In this document: positions 46,356 to 59,661 of the stretch, one piece after another
Numbering within the stretch: position 1 is the stretch's first letter
Layout of the letters: every line of letters begins with the position of its first letter
Assembly: GCA_964059195.1 (NCBI GenBank)
Contig: CAXKWD010000005.1
Span: 95,121,882 to 95,185,881, forward strand
From: Ectobius pallidus
Taxonomy: Eukaryota; Arthropoda; Insecta; Blattodea; Ectobiidae
Direction of reading: 5' to 3'
Length of the DNA stretch: 64,000 nt
Notes under the pieces: generated by a model
Told to the model about the DNA's origin: nothing
Seen by the model: only the letters and a program-made list of their open reading frames with translations
Database searches by the model: none
Program-made: the position numbers and the translations under genes

Positions 46356-49300
46356 GACCGAAGTTTTGGGAAAGAAAGTGATTATGTCTCCCGTGAACCC
46401 ACGTGAACCCACCGTTAGACCGACTAACTCTATGTTTGTAAGATGGTACTTTTCCTTAGACATCTTTATATATGCATGTTATAAATATATATCCCTTTAT
46501 ATTTATCCTTGCAATATTGTAGACTATTTTAAAATAGAGAGATTGTCCACCATAGAACCCTTGTCGTTGCATTTATCTGGGGCCTTTTATAAAATATAAA
46601 ATAATGTAGAAGGTACAAGCACACGTTAAAACACTGTTGTCATATTATTAAAACTTCTTCTTGGTCCCAGATGCGTCTATTACTTGAAAATGCATTTCGA
46701 TGCAAGTTGCATCATCTTCAGTTCAGAATTTTGAGATACAACACTCACAATGTCTGATGATGTACTCATGATTGTTACTACTATAAACGAACTTCTAAGT
46801 AAACACTTGCAACAATCATTGTTAGGAAAAATAATATTCTTTTCTACATACAAATTTTCTAATGTATCAGGTCAAATAACAGTAGGCATAGCATGATCTT
46901 ATAAGTACTAAAACTGGATTAAGAAAGTATAAAGATTCTGTAACAGTTATTACACACCCTTCATTTTTACTTTCTCCACCTATACACAATATGTAATTAC
47001 TGTATGCAATGGCAGTTTCAACAGTGTAAACTTATTAAGTACAGTATAAATCTCGACTCGACTGATTTTGGGATGATCATATCGCAAATATAATTACATT
47101 TGTGAATAGAGTTTTTTCTGCAATAAGAAATTTATAATCTATATTTCGTGACCAGTACGTATGAATGTCTTATACATCTAATTTTTACTGTATTATAAAC
47201 TTTTGGAACGCAAAATATCTAAGCATTTCTAAATCTTCTAAAGAGTATAATTTTACGAGTTATAACAAACTCCGATTTAAATTCACACTGTATTTAAAGG
47301 TTTGAAACTCATTAGAATAGTTGCAATGTTGTATATTTTTTAATCACTTAATATAATATATAAACACTTATCATTATATAATAGTAGTACCCAATATAAC
47401 TGCTGGCCTGACTCGCCCTTTGGCGAAACTAATGGCCCATGCTTGCTTTATGGAGAGAAAAAAATCAGAGGATAAGTTTTAAAAAACTTAAATAAAGCCA
47501 TTGGAGATATTTCTTGCTTATGTAGTCTGCCTGCTTTTCTAAAGTTATGGCAACAGATCTGTCTGATATTTCGGATCCACTGGCGCTGGAGTCCAGTCTA
47601 GTCCAGTAACACTTTTAAATGTTTGAGGGGTGGAATAATTTCTAGGGAATACATTTTTGTATCCACACAATTACAATTTGAAGTTAACTGGTACCATGAT
47701 TTTCTATAAAATGGTAACATTTTCTGTATTATTTTTTTAGGTTTGATTTTTTTTATTTATTATTAAGTAATCTCTTAAAGGAAGTGCAAAAATGAGTTAC
47801 ATGGCCACGCTGTCATCAAATTATATATTATTGTACGCGAACTTCAAAGTAAACGACTGAATCAATCGTTGTTAGTTAATATAATATTATTTTCTAGATT
47901 TTCTAATTTTTGAAGTCAAATAAAAATAGGTCAAATAACAATAAGCTTAGTATGATTTAATAAATACTGGATTAAGAAAGTTTAAAGAACACATAACATA
48001 ACTCATGTGACTCTCCAACCAATCATGGAAAACATAATTTTCTCACGTCACATTCCGACATAAGTGGTAACTTTGGGAGAGTGCTCTTTCAATTGTATGG
48101 ATCTCATACAAAGCCGCATTTGCGAAGGAATTGCTTAAATTTATATGGGGTGGAAACTTCTAATTATTACCCCTTAGAATTTTTTTGTACATTAAATATT
48201 CCAACAAAAATATAGCATTTAATATCAATAAATTTCATTTTGATCAAAGGGGGTGAATTTATTCTAAGTAATTTTTCTCCTCATACCCTCTAATCAATTA
48301 CAGCACACTGTATCCTTAAGGAGCTGGACCAATTTATTGTGATGGAGTTTTACATTTGTCAACATTAAAATGAAGCATTAGGTCTACATATAGAGAATGT
48401 TGCATGTCCAATCCAAACAATTAAAATCATTATAAGTATATACACTATAAAACACTATTTAGGTTTAAAAATATTCAAATGTCCAATTACAACTCCTTTG
48501 AGTTTTATGTAAAAACACTGTAAAAGATGATGTCCAGATCGCCAATGGTGTATAAAAGTCTGATTCCCATTTATAAAAACACAGAAGAGAATTATTTACT
48601 AAGTAGTAAGTCTTAAAATGCTTGGTTTCCAGCAAATAAGTTGAACTCTTCTGCAGGCGTCGCAGCTTCTTAATATAAACATATTTATGTAGTTAAAATC
48701 ATTAGAATCATTTATAAAAGTATCCAATAGGAAATTTTACCCACGTAAGGTATTACAAAAGTTTAGAGTTGTTTTACAGCTTCGTGCCAACCCCTCCCAC
48801 GGAAAGTATAAACAATTCTTGAATGTAAAGTTATTTCTTGATACGATTTTTTATTTTTGATCACCCTAATCACATAAATACAGTGGCTTATGATCGGTGA
48901 GGACCACAATTTTATCCAAACAGACCTTGTATTTCTTGAATTTTGAAAGCTTCATTTAATAAAGTTTGTCAGGTCTAACAAAGCGAACCAAATAAAATAA
49001 CTTATAACGATAAATGAACTTAAAAAACTAACTACCGGTATTGCTAATTCGTAAAGTAGATAGAAGACAATTTATTTTTGAATAAGCTAAAATGGATTAA
49101 TCGCATTGTTCAGATATCTAAAGACTTAAAATTATAACTGCACCTTTACGGGCGATAAATATATTATGTTGCTCCTAGTTTTATCATTTCGACCTAAGTT
49201 TTGGGAAAGAAAGTGATTTTGTCTCCCGCGTACCCACCATAAGGCCGACGAATTCTATGTTTGTAAGATGGTATTTACCTTAGAAATCTTTATATCAGCT

Positions 49301-49816
49301 TATTTAGATATATATCCCTAATATATTTATCGTTACATTATAACCTAATCGTAGGCTATGTTTTTAAAAAATGATACGGTGTGTTAGCAACATTTATACT
49401 TTTGGTGTTTGAAATGAACTGTTAACAATGATTTTCTTTAAAATTGTAATATTTTCGGCATCATATTTTTTATTTTTTATTTTTATAAGTTTTAATTTAT
49501 TAAGTAATCTTTTAAAGGAAGGGCTAATGAAAGAGTTAAATGGAGACGTTGTCGTCAAATTATATATACACTATACACGAACTTCTAAGTAAACGATTGA
49601 ATGAATGGTTGTTACTACTATAAACGAACTTCTAAGTAAACACCTGCATCATTCATTGTTAGGAAAAATACATTACATGTAGTTTTAGATTATCATAGGT
49701 AATCCCACGAGAGGTTACGAGTTTATCGATAGATTCGCGACTGCGCAGCAGGAGCGAATTTATCTTATGAAACTCGTAACCTCGAGTTGGATTTATTAAG
49801 ACTATTTCACGAATAT

Positions 49817-50547
49817 TTATTTATTTAATCTTCCCATAGTTATGGGTTGCCTACACAGACAAAGAGTACCAGAAAAGAAAAAACAAAAAGGTAATTGAAC
49901 ATAGAACATTGAAAAGAAAAAGAGAATAAAATTAAGGAAAAATTAATACAAAATAGAAAATCATTAACAGTTACGATTGGGATTTATATATGTGATTCCT
50001 CAGTATTGAAATAGATCCTCTGAGGGTTGCTAAAGCAACTTCAGTTATAACTGATGGAGGAAGTCCCAATCTCTTGAAAGTGTTCAACATGAAAGTTGTA
50101 ACAGTTCCTCTTGCTCCTACCATGAGTCCAATGACTTCAAGTTCTTTGAGATTGTATTTATCACGATAGTAAGGGATGGTAGGATTATAAATGTCTTTCT
50201 TTTCCTTGTTGACATCTTGCGGCTGTGCCTCATTCACTTCGAAACGCACAGTGGGATCAATTATAAATCCGGATCGTGTGGTTCTTTGAAAAGCAATGAT
50301 ATCAATACGCCTCGTAGTCCCGGTGGTAGAGAGACCATGCACCTCTTCAAAAGTAGTATAATCAGCATCTTTAAGGGCATTTGCAACAATTGACCGTACT
50401 ATATGGTGTCTGATGTTTCGAAGGATCTCGCCATGCGGACAGGAACCCAGAACATGTGCAAGAGTTTCTACCTCGTTGTGGCAACGCCGACAACGGTTGT
50501 CCTGAGCTCTACCCGGCACAGCGCGCACTGCAGCAACGCGCACAGCA
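49817..50547 (-). mobile_element. R2-clade non-LTR retrotransposon, 5'-truncated C-terminal fragment
   Basis: The minus strand encodes about 190 uninterrupted residues to a stop at 49971. CRRCHNEVETLAHVLGSC is a CX2CX8HX4C zinc knuckle. It is followed by RRIDIIAFQRTTRSGFIIDP then TVRFE, the core of the restriction-like endonuclease, and later GLMVGARGTV. Zinc knuckle then endonuclease at the C-terminus defines the R2/NeSL-type LINEs. The RT domain is missing (5' truncation). The 3' end carries a TAAATAAATAAAT-like tail. It interrupts repeat E: sequence before and after matches 17.67-17.69 kb. Confidence 0.85.
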
Positions 50548-51048
50548 AATGTAATAGATTACATGAATAATAATTACTTTCTTCTTGTTAGTTTAAAATG
50601 AAATAATTAATACTCTCAGTTGTCAGATCACGGCATACTAAAAAATGAACAGTCTCCATAATGGATTACTAATCAATGCTACCAACGTATATTGACAAAA
50701 TACCGTAGTGAACCACTACCAACGTATATTGATAAAATGCCGTAGTTAACCTAAAAATCAAGATACGAAATAAAGACACATTTTAATTCAAGAACGTAAT
50801 TTTAATATATGAGCAATCTGTTGCATTTCAGTTTCTTTAGTCAATTTATACTTACGTTCCTCACAAAACTATTGGAACTGGATCCATATGCATTTTATAT
50901 TTCTTTCGGTATTTTGTGGTTTAGCTTCCTTTATAATAATGTCAATTTCGTCAACAGATGCATTACCAAACTTGAGGCTGCCATTTCTATTTTCAATTTA
51001 GCGCCGACAAGGGATGACGTAATTTAGTATCACTGCATACCGATACAT

Positions 51049-51225
51049 ATTATTATACTACTGCTGGAAGAGGAAGGAGAAGAATACAACATCTGGATGA
51101 CATGAAAGATGGGAGGAGATACAGCGGATTGAAGGACGAAGCTGGAGATAGGGAACACTGGCGTCAGAAATTCTCCGTACGAAGACATGGACCTGCCACT
51201 AGGCAGAATACTAAATAATAATAAT
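51049..51225 (+). mobile_element. Heavily 5'-truncated copy of the 42.7 kb LINE
   Basis: Plus-strand coding RRRIQHLDDMKDGRRYSGLK to RRHGPATRQNTK, stop, then (AAT)n. TACCGATAC flanks both sides as target duplication. It is nested in repeat E. The protein is nearly identical to the end of the 42694-44307 element, so the two are the same family. Confidence 0.9.
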
Positions 51226-51764
51226 ACCGATACTGTTACAGTTCAGTAACGAACAGCGTGTTTTACCCGATAAAATGCTATCCTCGCGATTCCTACAAGA
51301 ATATTGTAAGATAAACGGCCGTGATTGGTCTATATCCGAGGATTTGCTAAACGTTATTGGTCAATATCAAACACGCGGCATATGAGTGGAATAGTCATTG
51401 TAAAGTAGAAATTAGGCAATAAAATGTGCTTTGTTATAAAAATATTCGTTTCAATATACCTGTAATACATATTTTTGTTAACATAATTAATATAATATTG
51501 CATTTGTTTTTAAATTTACTAAATATATTAATTGACTGTATATTACATATTATGTTTCTAATGTATCAAGTCAAACAACACTAGGCATAGTATGATTTTA
51601 TTTGTGCTAAAAACTGGATGAAGAATGTTTAAAGGACTCATAACAGTTAATACGCACCCTTCATTTTTACTTTCTCCATCCGTACATACGTAATTTCTGT
51701 ATGCAATTAAGTACAGTATAAACCTCGACTCGACTGATTTTGGAATGATCATATCACAATAGTA

Positions 51765-51895
51765 TTTTGCGATAGAAGTGCCGTAAGCGAAGCATACGGA
51801 TCGAGGAAATAGTTTGAAAAAATGAGTCGCTCGCGCCAAGTTTTTTCAATTTTCCAAGATCCGTTATGCGCTTACGGCACGAGTATTGCAGAAAC
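51765..51895. mobile_element. Short foldback element
   Basis: GTGCCGTAAGCG at the left mirrors CGCTTACGGCAC at the right. CATACGGATC mirrors GATCCGTTATG. It interrupts array block B just after GATCATATCACA. Confidence 0.7.
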
Positions 51896-54239
51896 AACAG
51901 CTAATATTTCTTCTTTGTTGAGCATACTGTAACATTACCAACAAGAAATAAGAATACAGTACCTGTATCACTAAAATGTATATTGATTTTTGAATCACCC
52001 TGTATATATATTCGTATTATGTTTATATTATTATATTATAAGCGTATGGTTTGGCCTTAGATAGTTGTAAGTGGTGTTAGCAATATTTACACTTCTGTTC
52101 TTTGAAGTGAGCTGGAACCATGATTTTCTTTAAAATGGGAACATTTTATGTTTTATTCTTTAGGTTTGATTTTTTTTATAAGTTTTAATTTATTAAGTAA
52201 TCTTTTAAAGGAAGGGCTAATGAAAGAGTTAAATGGAGACGTTGTCGTCAAATTATATATCCACTATACGCGTACTTCTAAGTAAACGATTGAATGAATG
52301 GTTGTTACTACTATACACGAACTTCTAAGGAAACACCTCCATCAATCATTGTTAGGAAAAATAATATTCTTTCCTACATACATATTATCTAATGTATCAA
52401 GTCAAACAACAATAGGCATAGTATAATTTTATAAGTTGTAAAAACAGGATTGAGAAAGTATAAAGATTACGTAACAGTTATTATTCGACCTTCATTTTTA
52501 CTTTCTCCACCTAGACGTATGTAATTCCTGGATGCAATTAAGTACAGTATAAACCTCGACTCGACTGATTTTGGGTTGATCATATCGCAAATATAATTTT
52601 ATTACCTTATTGTATAATTCAATAACAAATTTGTTTTCCATATTATGTGACCAGTGTGTATGAATGTGTTGTATATCTTACTTTTACCGTGTTATACATT
52701 TTTGGGATCATATATTATGGGGAATTATAACAAAATAACTAAGCATTTCTAAATCGTCAAAAGAGAATAATGTTACGATTTATAACAAACTCCGATTTAA
52801 TTTCACCCTGTATTTAAAGATTTGAAAGCCATTACAATAGTTGCAATTTTGTATATTTTTAAATCACTTTATATAATATATAAACACTTATTATGATATA
52901 ATAGGCCTAGTAATGTTCCCAACAGAACTGATGGCCTGACTCATCCTTTGGCCAAACTTGTGGCAGAAAAGTTTGTTGCAGTATATTCAGGCTATGCTGA
53001 ATGGGTACTTACATCAACTGCTCCAGTCTGGAAGATGGTTTGGGCGCCAGAGTGATCCTTCACTCGAATTTATAACCTAATCGTATGCTATGATTTAAAA
53101 AAATGGTAAGGTGTGTTAACAACATTAATACTTTTGGTCTTTGAAATGAACCGTTAACCATGATTTTCTTTAAAATTGTAACATTTTCGGTATCATTTTT
53201 TTTATTTTTATAAGTTTTAATTTATTAAGTAATCTCTTAAAGGAAGGGCTAATGAAAGAGTTAAATGGACACTTTGTCGTCAAATTGTTTATACACTATA
53301 CACGAACCTCTAAGTAAACAACTGAATCAATCATTGTTAGGAAAAATAAACAACAATAGGCATAGTATGATTTTATAAGTTCTAAAAACTGGATTAAGAA
53401 AGTATAAAGACTACGTAAAAGTTATTATTCAACCATCATTTTTACTTTCTCCACCTAGACGTATGTAATTCCTGGATGCAATTAGGTACAGTATGAACCT
53501 CGACTCGACTGATTTTGGGACGATCATATCGCAAATATAACTACCTTATTTTATAATTCAATAACAAATTTGTTTTCTATATTATGTGACGAGTATATAT
53601 GAATGTGTTGTATATTTTACTTTTTCCGTATTATAAATTTTTGGGATCATATATTATGGGGAATTATAACAAAATAACTAAGCATTTCTAAATAGTCAAA
53701 AGAGAATAATGTTACGAGTTATAACAAACTCCGATTTAAATTCACTCTGTATTTAAAGATTTGAAACTCATTAGAATAGTTGCAATGTTGTATATTTTTT
53801 AATCACTTAATATAATATATAAACACTTATCATTATATAATAGTAATGTACCCAATATAACTGCTGGCCTGACTCACCCTTTGGTCAAACTTTTGGCCCA
53901 TGCTTGCTTAGTGAAAAAAAATCAGAGGATAAGTTAAAAAAAACTTAAATAAAGCCATTGGAGATATTTCTTGCTTATGTGGTCTGCGTGCTTTTCTAAA
54001 GTCATGGCAACAGATCTGTCTGATATTTCGAATCGAGAAAAGGCAGCACTGGCGCTGGAGTCCAGTCTAGTCTAGTGGTGGAATAGTTTCTAGGGAAGTA
54101 ATTTATTTTTGTATCCAAACGATGCTATGAAGTCTGATGTTTACCAGACCATAATGCATTGCAAAATATTTAAGATTTTGAACGTTAGAGTGATACAGAT
54201 TTAATTCAGTTATTTATCTATTTAGAGTTGTAAATTTGA

Positions 54240-54244
54240 TTATA

Positions 54245-54286
<42 letters not shown>

Positions 54287-54810
54287 CTTCATTGTCCAAG
54301 ACATAATGAATGAATGGACAGTGTCAAGGTTTCCTCTAATGCTAATATAAAAAAATAGTTGTAGGCCTATTGCTTAAAAGTTATGTGATTTAAAAGGCCT
54401 ATGCGTGCATCCTTCAAACTGTAGGGACATATTTGTATTAAGACAGATTTTACATGTTTTCTAAATGGTAATAAATGTAGAGTCTTGATATTAATAGTTA
54501 AAATATTATATAATTGTAAACCAAAAACCACATGAGTTTTACTTATTGTAGATAAATGGTGAGACGGTGTACAGAGATTATTTTTATATCTTGTGTCATA
54601 ATTATGATAGTCGCTTTTTTTATGAAATTCAGATGAGTTTAAATGAACAAGTTCCAGAAGTTTCAAAACATACAAAGCATATACCGTTAGCAAGTTGTAT
54701 TTCATAAAATATTCCCTACATGAAGTTCTATGGTCAACACCTGCTATGCACCCCTTTACATTCTTCGTGCTCACTTTCATGAAAAATCAGGGCTCCGTCT
54801 CTGAAAATGA
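54240..54810 (-). mobile_element. LINE C-terminal fragment with (ATT)n tail
   Basis: On the minus strand 54780-54367 encodes a 137-residue open stretch containing NLLTVYALYVLKLLEL, HNYDTRYKNNL, FGLQLYNILTINIK and LPFRKHVKSVLI. That is the C-terminal domain typical of jockey/CR1-like RT proteins. A short untranslated end and (ATT)n at 54242-54286 follow. 5' truncated, inserted between array blocks C and D. Confidence 0.8.
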
Positions 54811-56489
54811 AGCACTCCTCAAGCATGGAAAACATAATTTTCTCACGTCACATTCCGACATAAGTGATAGCATTGGGAGAGTGCGCTTTCAATTGTGTCG
54901 ATCTCATGCAAAGCCACAGTGCGAGGGAATTCCTTAATTTTTAATTGGAATAGCAACTTATAATTATTAAATTTTATAATTTTTTTGCCGATAAAATGTT
55001 CGAAAAAATTGTAGCATTTAATAAAAACAGATTGCTCAAGTTAAAATCATTAGTATCATTTAGAAAAGTATCGAAAAATAAAATTTACCCACTTAAGGAA
55101 TTAAAAGAATTTAGAGTTATTTAGAATCTTTGTGTCAGCCACTCCCACGGAGAGTATAAAAAATATAACTTGAATATAAAAGTTATTTCTTGATATGATT
55201 TTTATTTTTGATCACGCTAATCACAGAAATACAGTAGCTTATGGTGGTTAGATACCACAATTTAATCCAAACAGGCCTTATATTTTTTTAATTTAATAAA
55301 GTCTGTCAAATCTGTCAATAACATAAAGATAAAAGAACTGAGAAAAACAACTACTGCTAATTCGTCGAGTAGATAGAAGAGACACAAATTTATTTATGAA
55401 TAAGTTATAATCGATTAAACCCATTGTTTAGAGAACATAATCATAATTTCTTAAAATAAAGGTAAATTACTCCTCAATTTATTATTTAGACTATGTTTTG
55501 CCAAAGAAACTGCTTATGTATCCCGTGCACCCATCTTACACTGACTAGGCCTAACTATGTTCGTTAGATAATATTTACCCTTAGAAACCTTATATATCAT
55601 TTTATATATATATATAGGTTATATATATTCGTATTATGTTCATATACTGCATTATAAGCTTATGGTTTGTCCTCGGATAATGGCAAGGATGTTAGCAATA
55701 TTTATACGTTTGGTCTTTGAAGTGAACTGGTACTATTATTTTCTTTAAAATGGTAACATTTTCTACATTAATTATTATTGAGGTTTGATTTTTATAAGTT
55801 TTAATTTATTATTAAGTAATCTCTTAAAGGAGATGCAAATACATGAGTTATATGACCACGCGGTCGTCAAATTATATACACTACACACGAACTTCTAAGT
55901 AAACAACTGAATCAATCATTGTTAGAATTTTTTTTTCTACATACACATTTTCCAATATATCACGTCAAATAACAATAGGCACATCCTACAATTTTATAAG
56001 TTACTCCATAATTTTTTGGGGATCATTTTATGGGAAATTGTAACAAATACCTAACAATTTTTAAGTCGTTAAATGAGAATATTGTTGCGCGTTATAACAA
56101 ACTGCGATTTAAATTCACCCTTTAGGCCTATATTTTAAGATTTAAAAGACATTACAAGTAGTTAAAAATTTGTATATTTTATCACTTACCGGTAGGCCTA
56201 TATAATATGTAGGCCAACAGACTAATTATCATACAATAGTGATATAGCCAAAATAACTGGTGGACTGGCTCATCCTTTGGGTCAACTTTGATATTTCAGA
56301 TCAAGAAAAGGCTAGCATGGCGCTGGAGTCTAGTCTAGTAACGTCTTTAAACATTTGTCGGGGGGGGGGGGGGAATTGTTTCTGAGGAAGAAATTATCGT
56401 ATGCAAGCAATTATGAGTTCTTATGAAGATTTTAAAATTGCTTATCAGATCATTTACATTGCAAAAATATTTAACCTACTGAAAGGTAT

Positions 56490-56878
56490 CTGTATCTGGT
56501 ACCCTATGATCCCCAGGTGGGGCGAAGGGGCCTCCAATGGAGGTTTCATTACCTATACTAATTTTGATATGCTTATTTTCCGAGAGAGGGTAGAGGGACA
56601 GGTGGTAAGCCCATCGCCTCGCAACCCCCCTCTGGAAACTAAGTATTTCTTGGACGTGAAAGGGCCGATAAATTTTGTCCAGAGGCTCTAATTTAGGCTT
56701 GGAGTTCTTTTACGTGCCGTAAATCTACGACACGGGACCCTCAGCTTAAAGTCCCTCCCGGAGGACTCCGTGCCCAGGATTTTTACATCCTGAAAATCCA
56801 TCGACCGCGGCCGGGTTTGATCCCGCGCCCTGCGGATCTAGAGGCGGGCACGCTACCTCTAGACCACCGCGGCCGACA
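56490..56878 (-). mobile_element. SINE family 1, most complete copy, minus strand
   Basis: The minus strand head GGTGGTCTAGAGGTAGCGTG (A box) and GCGGGATCAAACCCGG (B box), then a body matching 976-1313. It lies just past the end of the tandem array. Confidence 0.8.
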
Positions 56879-56879
56879 C

Positions 56880-58107
56880 TGAAAGGTAGGGCCACACAAA
56901 TTTAGTTCAAATATGTGTCTCTATAGAGATAAGTGATTTTTTTTTATTATAGTATTAGTTCACAATCTACAATTGGCTTATTACATTAAAAACAGATAAA
57001 AACATATGTACATATGAAAGAATATGCTTGTCAAAGATTCCTCATAACTACAAAATTAGATATGTCAATATATTGGGATGCATAACAGCACTTTAATTTG
57101 ATGGTGGGTTATGTTACTTGATATAAACCTCTTAAAAAATATTTATCAACACTTAAAAATTATTTGTACAGAATAGAGTTTTTCAGTAATTAGGCTATAC
57201 CAAGTTCTATTGTTTGTGACAATAAGTATTTCACTATTCATATATATATATATATATATTTGTTATTATGATAGATTAGCAATTCAAAAGCATGTAGATA
57301 TTTACAAAAACTACATTAGCCAACAGAACTATCGTGATGTTTTGTGTTGCCCACTTTTTTGGCCTGATATATAGGCCTGTTGTAGATTGTCAGGCTTCCA
57401 ACTAGCACAAATCAAACTATATGAGTTAACATAAAACTTTTTGTGTGTAGAGAATTATCAGCATTCAGTTTTATCAATAGGACAGTCTTTAAAAAACTTT
57501 TATTAAGTATCACAAATAGAAAATCAGTTACCAGTTTTTGTGCGGTGATCGCTGTGAAATGCTGCGTAGGCTTTTGAATTTTTCTCGTAGCAATCCCAAT
57601 CATGAAATTTTGTGGTTATGCATAACACAAAATTTGGATTGGAAAAATGTTTCAAGTAGAAATTTTAGTTTATTAGTGTAAGTTATTCTAGTACAAAATT
57701 TATACCAAGTAGTTAGAATCGTTTTTAAAGAAAATCGCGAAAAATGGGATTGTCTTCGTTCAAAGTGATAAAAAAAAAAGGGAAGAGAAAAGCTTCTTTT
57801 GCCGTTCAAATAAACTATACAAATTTGCCTGAGGATGCTGCTTTATTGGCTTGCCTTTAACCTGTTAAAAATTAATTTTAGTTTGTAGCTATAGAAACAT
57901 AATGGTTTAATTCTCTGAGGGGATAAACAGGCATTCTGAAGTTACTGAGGAAACGACATGCCAAACATTACGATGGCCACGTGAGAAAACGTCATATTAT
58001 ACATTTTAATATTAGATAATAAGAACATTCTTATGGTTTTTAAGAGGCGGCTAAAACTGTCCATCTTTTCTTCTGCTTCAGATCATGTAAGTTTCAGTAG
58101 GCCTACA
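56880..58107. other. Unrecognised stretch
   Basis: A (TA)n run at 57240-57260. No supported gene. Confidence 0.5.
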
Positions 58108-58115
58108 TATGCATA

Positions 58116-58624
58116 CATAGGCGTAGCGAGGGGGGGGTTTTTGGGGGTTTGAACCCCCCCCCCATTGAATAAAAAATGGAAAATTGTATAATTTTTTAAG
58201 TCTGCCCATAAATTGCTTAATACAAGTATAAAGCGTGGGAAGCTTAAAACTCGTTATTTTGCGTCTTAATTTTTAAAATTTTCCGGGGAAGGACCCCCGG
58301 AAGCTTAAAATTTGTTATTTTGGTCTTAATTTTTAAAATTTTACGTGGGAGAACCCCCGGAAGCTTAAAACTCGTTATTTTGCGTCTTACTTTTTAAAAT
58401 TTTCCGGGGAAGGACCCCCGGAAGCTTAAAACTTGTTATTTTGCATCTTAATTTTTAAAATTTTCCGTGGGAGAACCCCCGGAAGCTTAAAACTCGTTAT
58501 TTTGCATCTTAATTTTTAAAATTCTCCGGGGGAGGGCCCCCGGACCCCCCTCTCCTTCCATACTCGCCAGACCCCGCGGATGTTATAACCCCCCCCCCAT
58601 ATGGTCGGCCTGGCTACGCCTATG
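58116..58624. mobile_element. hAT-like element carrying a 61 bp minisatellite
   Basis: Ends CATAGGCGTAGC and GCTACGCCTATG are perfect. Duplication TATGCATA at 58108-58115 and 58625-58632 is perfect and itself palindromic. Inside, five units of about 61 bp start AAGCTTAAAA at 58240, 58301, 58361, 58422 and 58483. Poly-G and poly-C runs lie near the two ends. Confidence 0.92.
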
Positions 58625-58632
58625 TATGCATA

Positions 58633-59661
58633 TGAGTTATTCTTATAGACAAATTCGGGTTATGAATAAAAACTGTTGGATTATGTCAAGCATGATGTGA
58701 AACAATCGTATAACTTTCTCCAACAAAAGGATATATTTTGAAATGTTTTGCGTCTCGATGCCGTTTTACAAAATTTTGCAATACAATGACCCTCTCCTTA
58801 TGTGACTTAAAGATAACTCTCCATCGCATCTTGAGGCCCTTGTTGTTGTGGCCGAGATGACTAGGTTGTAACAACCGTTCATAAATGTACTTTAAAGCAT
58901 TTTAAAAAATGAAATCGCAGGCCTAAATATAAGAAGTCAAATTACAAAATTAGGAAGTCGCTTCTTACAGCAACATTACAGTATAGGTTATAGTATAATA
59001 CTATATTTAAACCACCTTATAACCTACTCTCTATTGGTATTTACAAATGTCTTAAAATTGTGAAAACATAATAATACAATATTGATATACACACTGAAAG
59101 AACAAACTGATTTGTACATGTTCACTACAATTTTTGGAAATAGCACATAGTAAAATTACAAAAAATATTACGTATCAAATTATCTTAAAATATGCCTATT
59201 TATAAAATTAATACTGTATGTTTAAAGCGTAGGCGTTTAATTGGAGTTATTGATATTCAAACTTGGAAATGTATTGATATGTTATTATGTTTATCGTTAG
59301 TTTTATTCATTTCAAGCTGCTTTCTAAAAACATTTCTTAATGATTCCCTATTAAAAGATAAACATAGTCATACCGTATATTCATATAATTTACCATTCAA
59401 AATTATTACAACTTAAGTGAAAAGTTATATGCGTCACTAAGGGGTATTTTTTATTTTATTTAAAACAGCATTTTCCATTGCTTATGTGTTTGCATGCTAC
59501 ATGCTATGTCTTCATTACAAGTATTAATAAATTGTATAAAGTATCTACAGTGCTATGTACGTTCAATCATCAATATTAGTTTGTTTGCTAATTCTAATAA
59601 ATTGCAATTTTGTTATAAAATTCTATCATTGTATCTTTGCTATCTAATCCTGTGTTATTAT
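58633..59661. other. Unrecognised AT-rich stretch
   Basis: No gene or bounded element recognised. Confidence 0.5.

Larger units (their letters stand above)
49670..51550 (+). repeat. Repeat E, copy 2, inserted in array block B and itself interrupted
   Basis: Block B breaks at GTTAGGAAAAATA near 49672 and resumes at TTTCTAATGTATCAAG near 51553. Between them is the E sequence in the same order as at 17545-18220, split by two retrotransposon insertions. Confidence 0.8.
37060..56400 (+). repeat. Degenerate long-period tandem array, many insertions
   Basis: Four sequence blocks recur in the order D, A, B, C. Block D (CTCACGTCACATTCCGACAT and the 1 kb after it) starts near 37080, 45100, 48000 and 54820. 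Block A (CTGCTTATGTATCCCGTGCA) is near 38430, 40150, 46360, 49190 and 55480, and partial at 52000 and 53070. Block B (ACTTTTGGTCTTTGAA to TTACTTTCTCCACC) is near 38630, 40370, 42320, 45340, 46770, 47680, 49400, 52090, 53120 and 55715. Block C (ACGAGTTATAACAAACTCCG to GCGCTGGAGTCCAGTCTAGT) is near 42130, 44350, 47080, 52610, 53540 and 56010. A complete unit is close to 2.9 kb (45100 to 48000). Short units lack block D or A. No long ORF is shared between units. Confidence 0.85.

Noticed and set aside
37060..56400. CRISPR-like array or protein gene cluster
   Set aside because: Eukaryotic context, units of kilobase scale, no short spaced repeats and no shared ORF.
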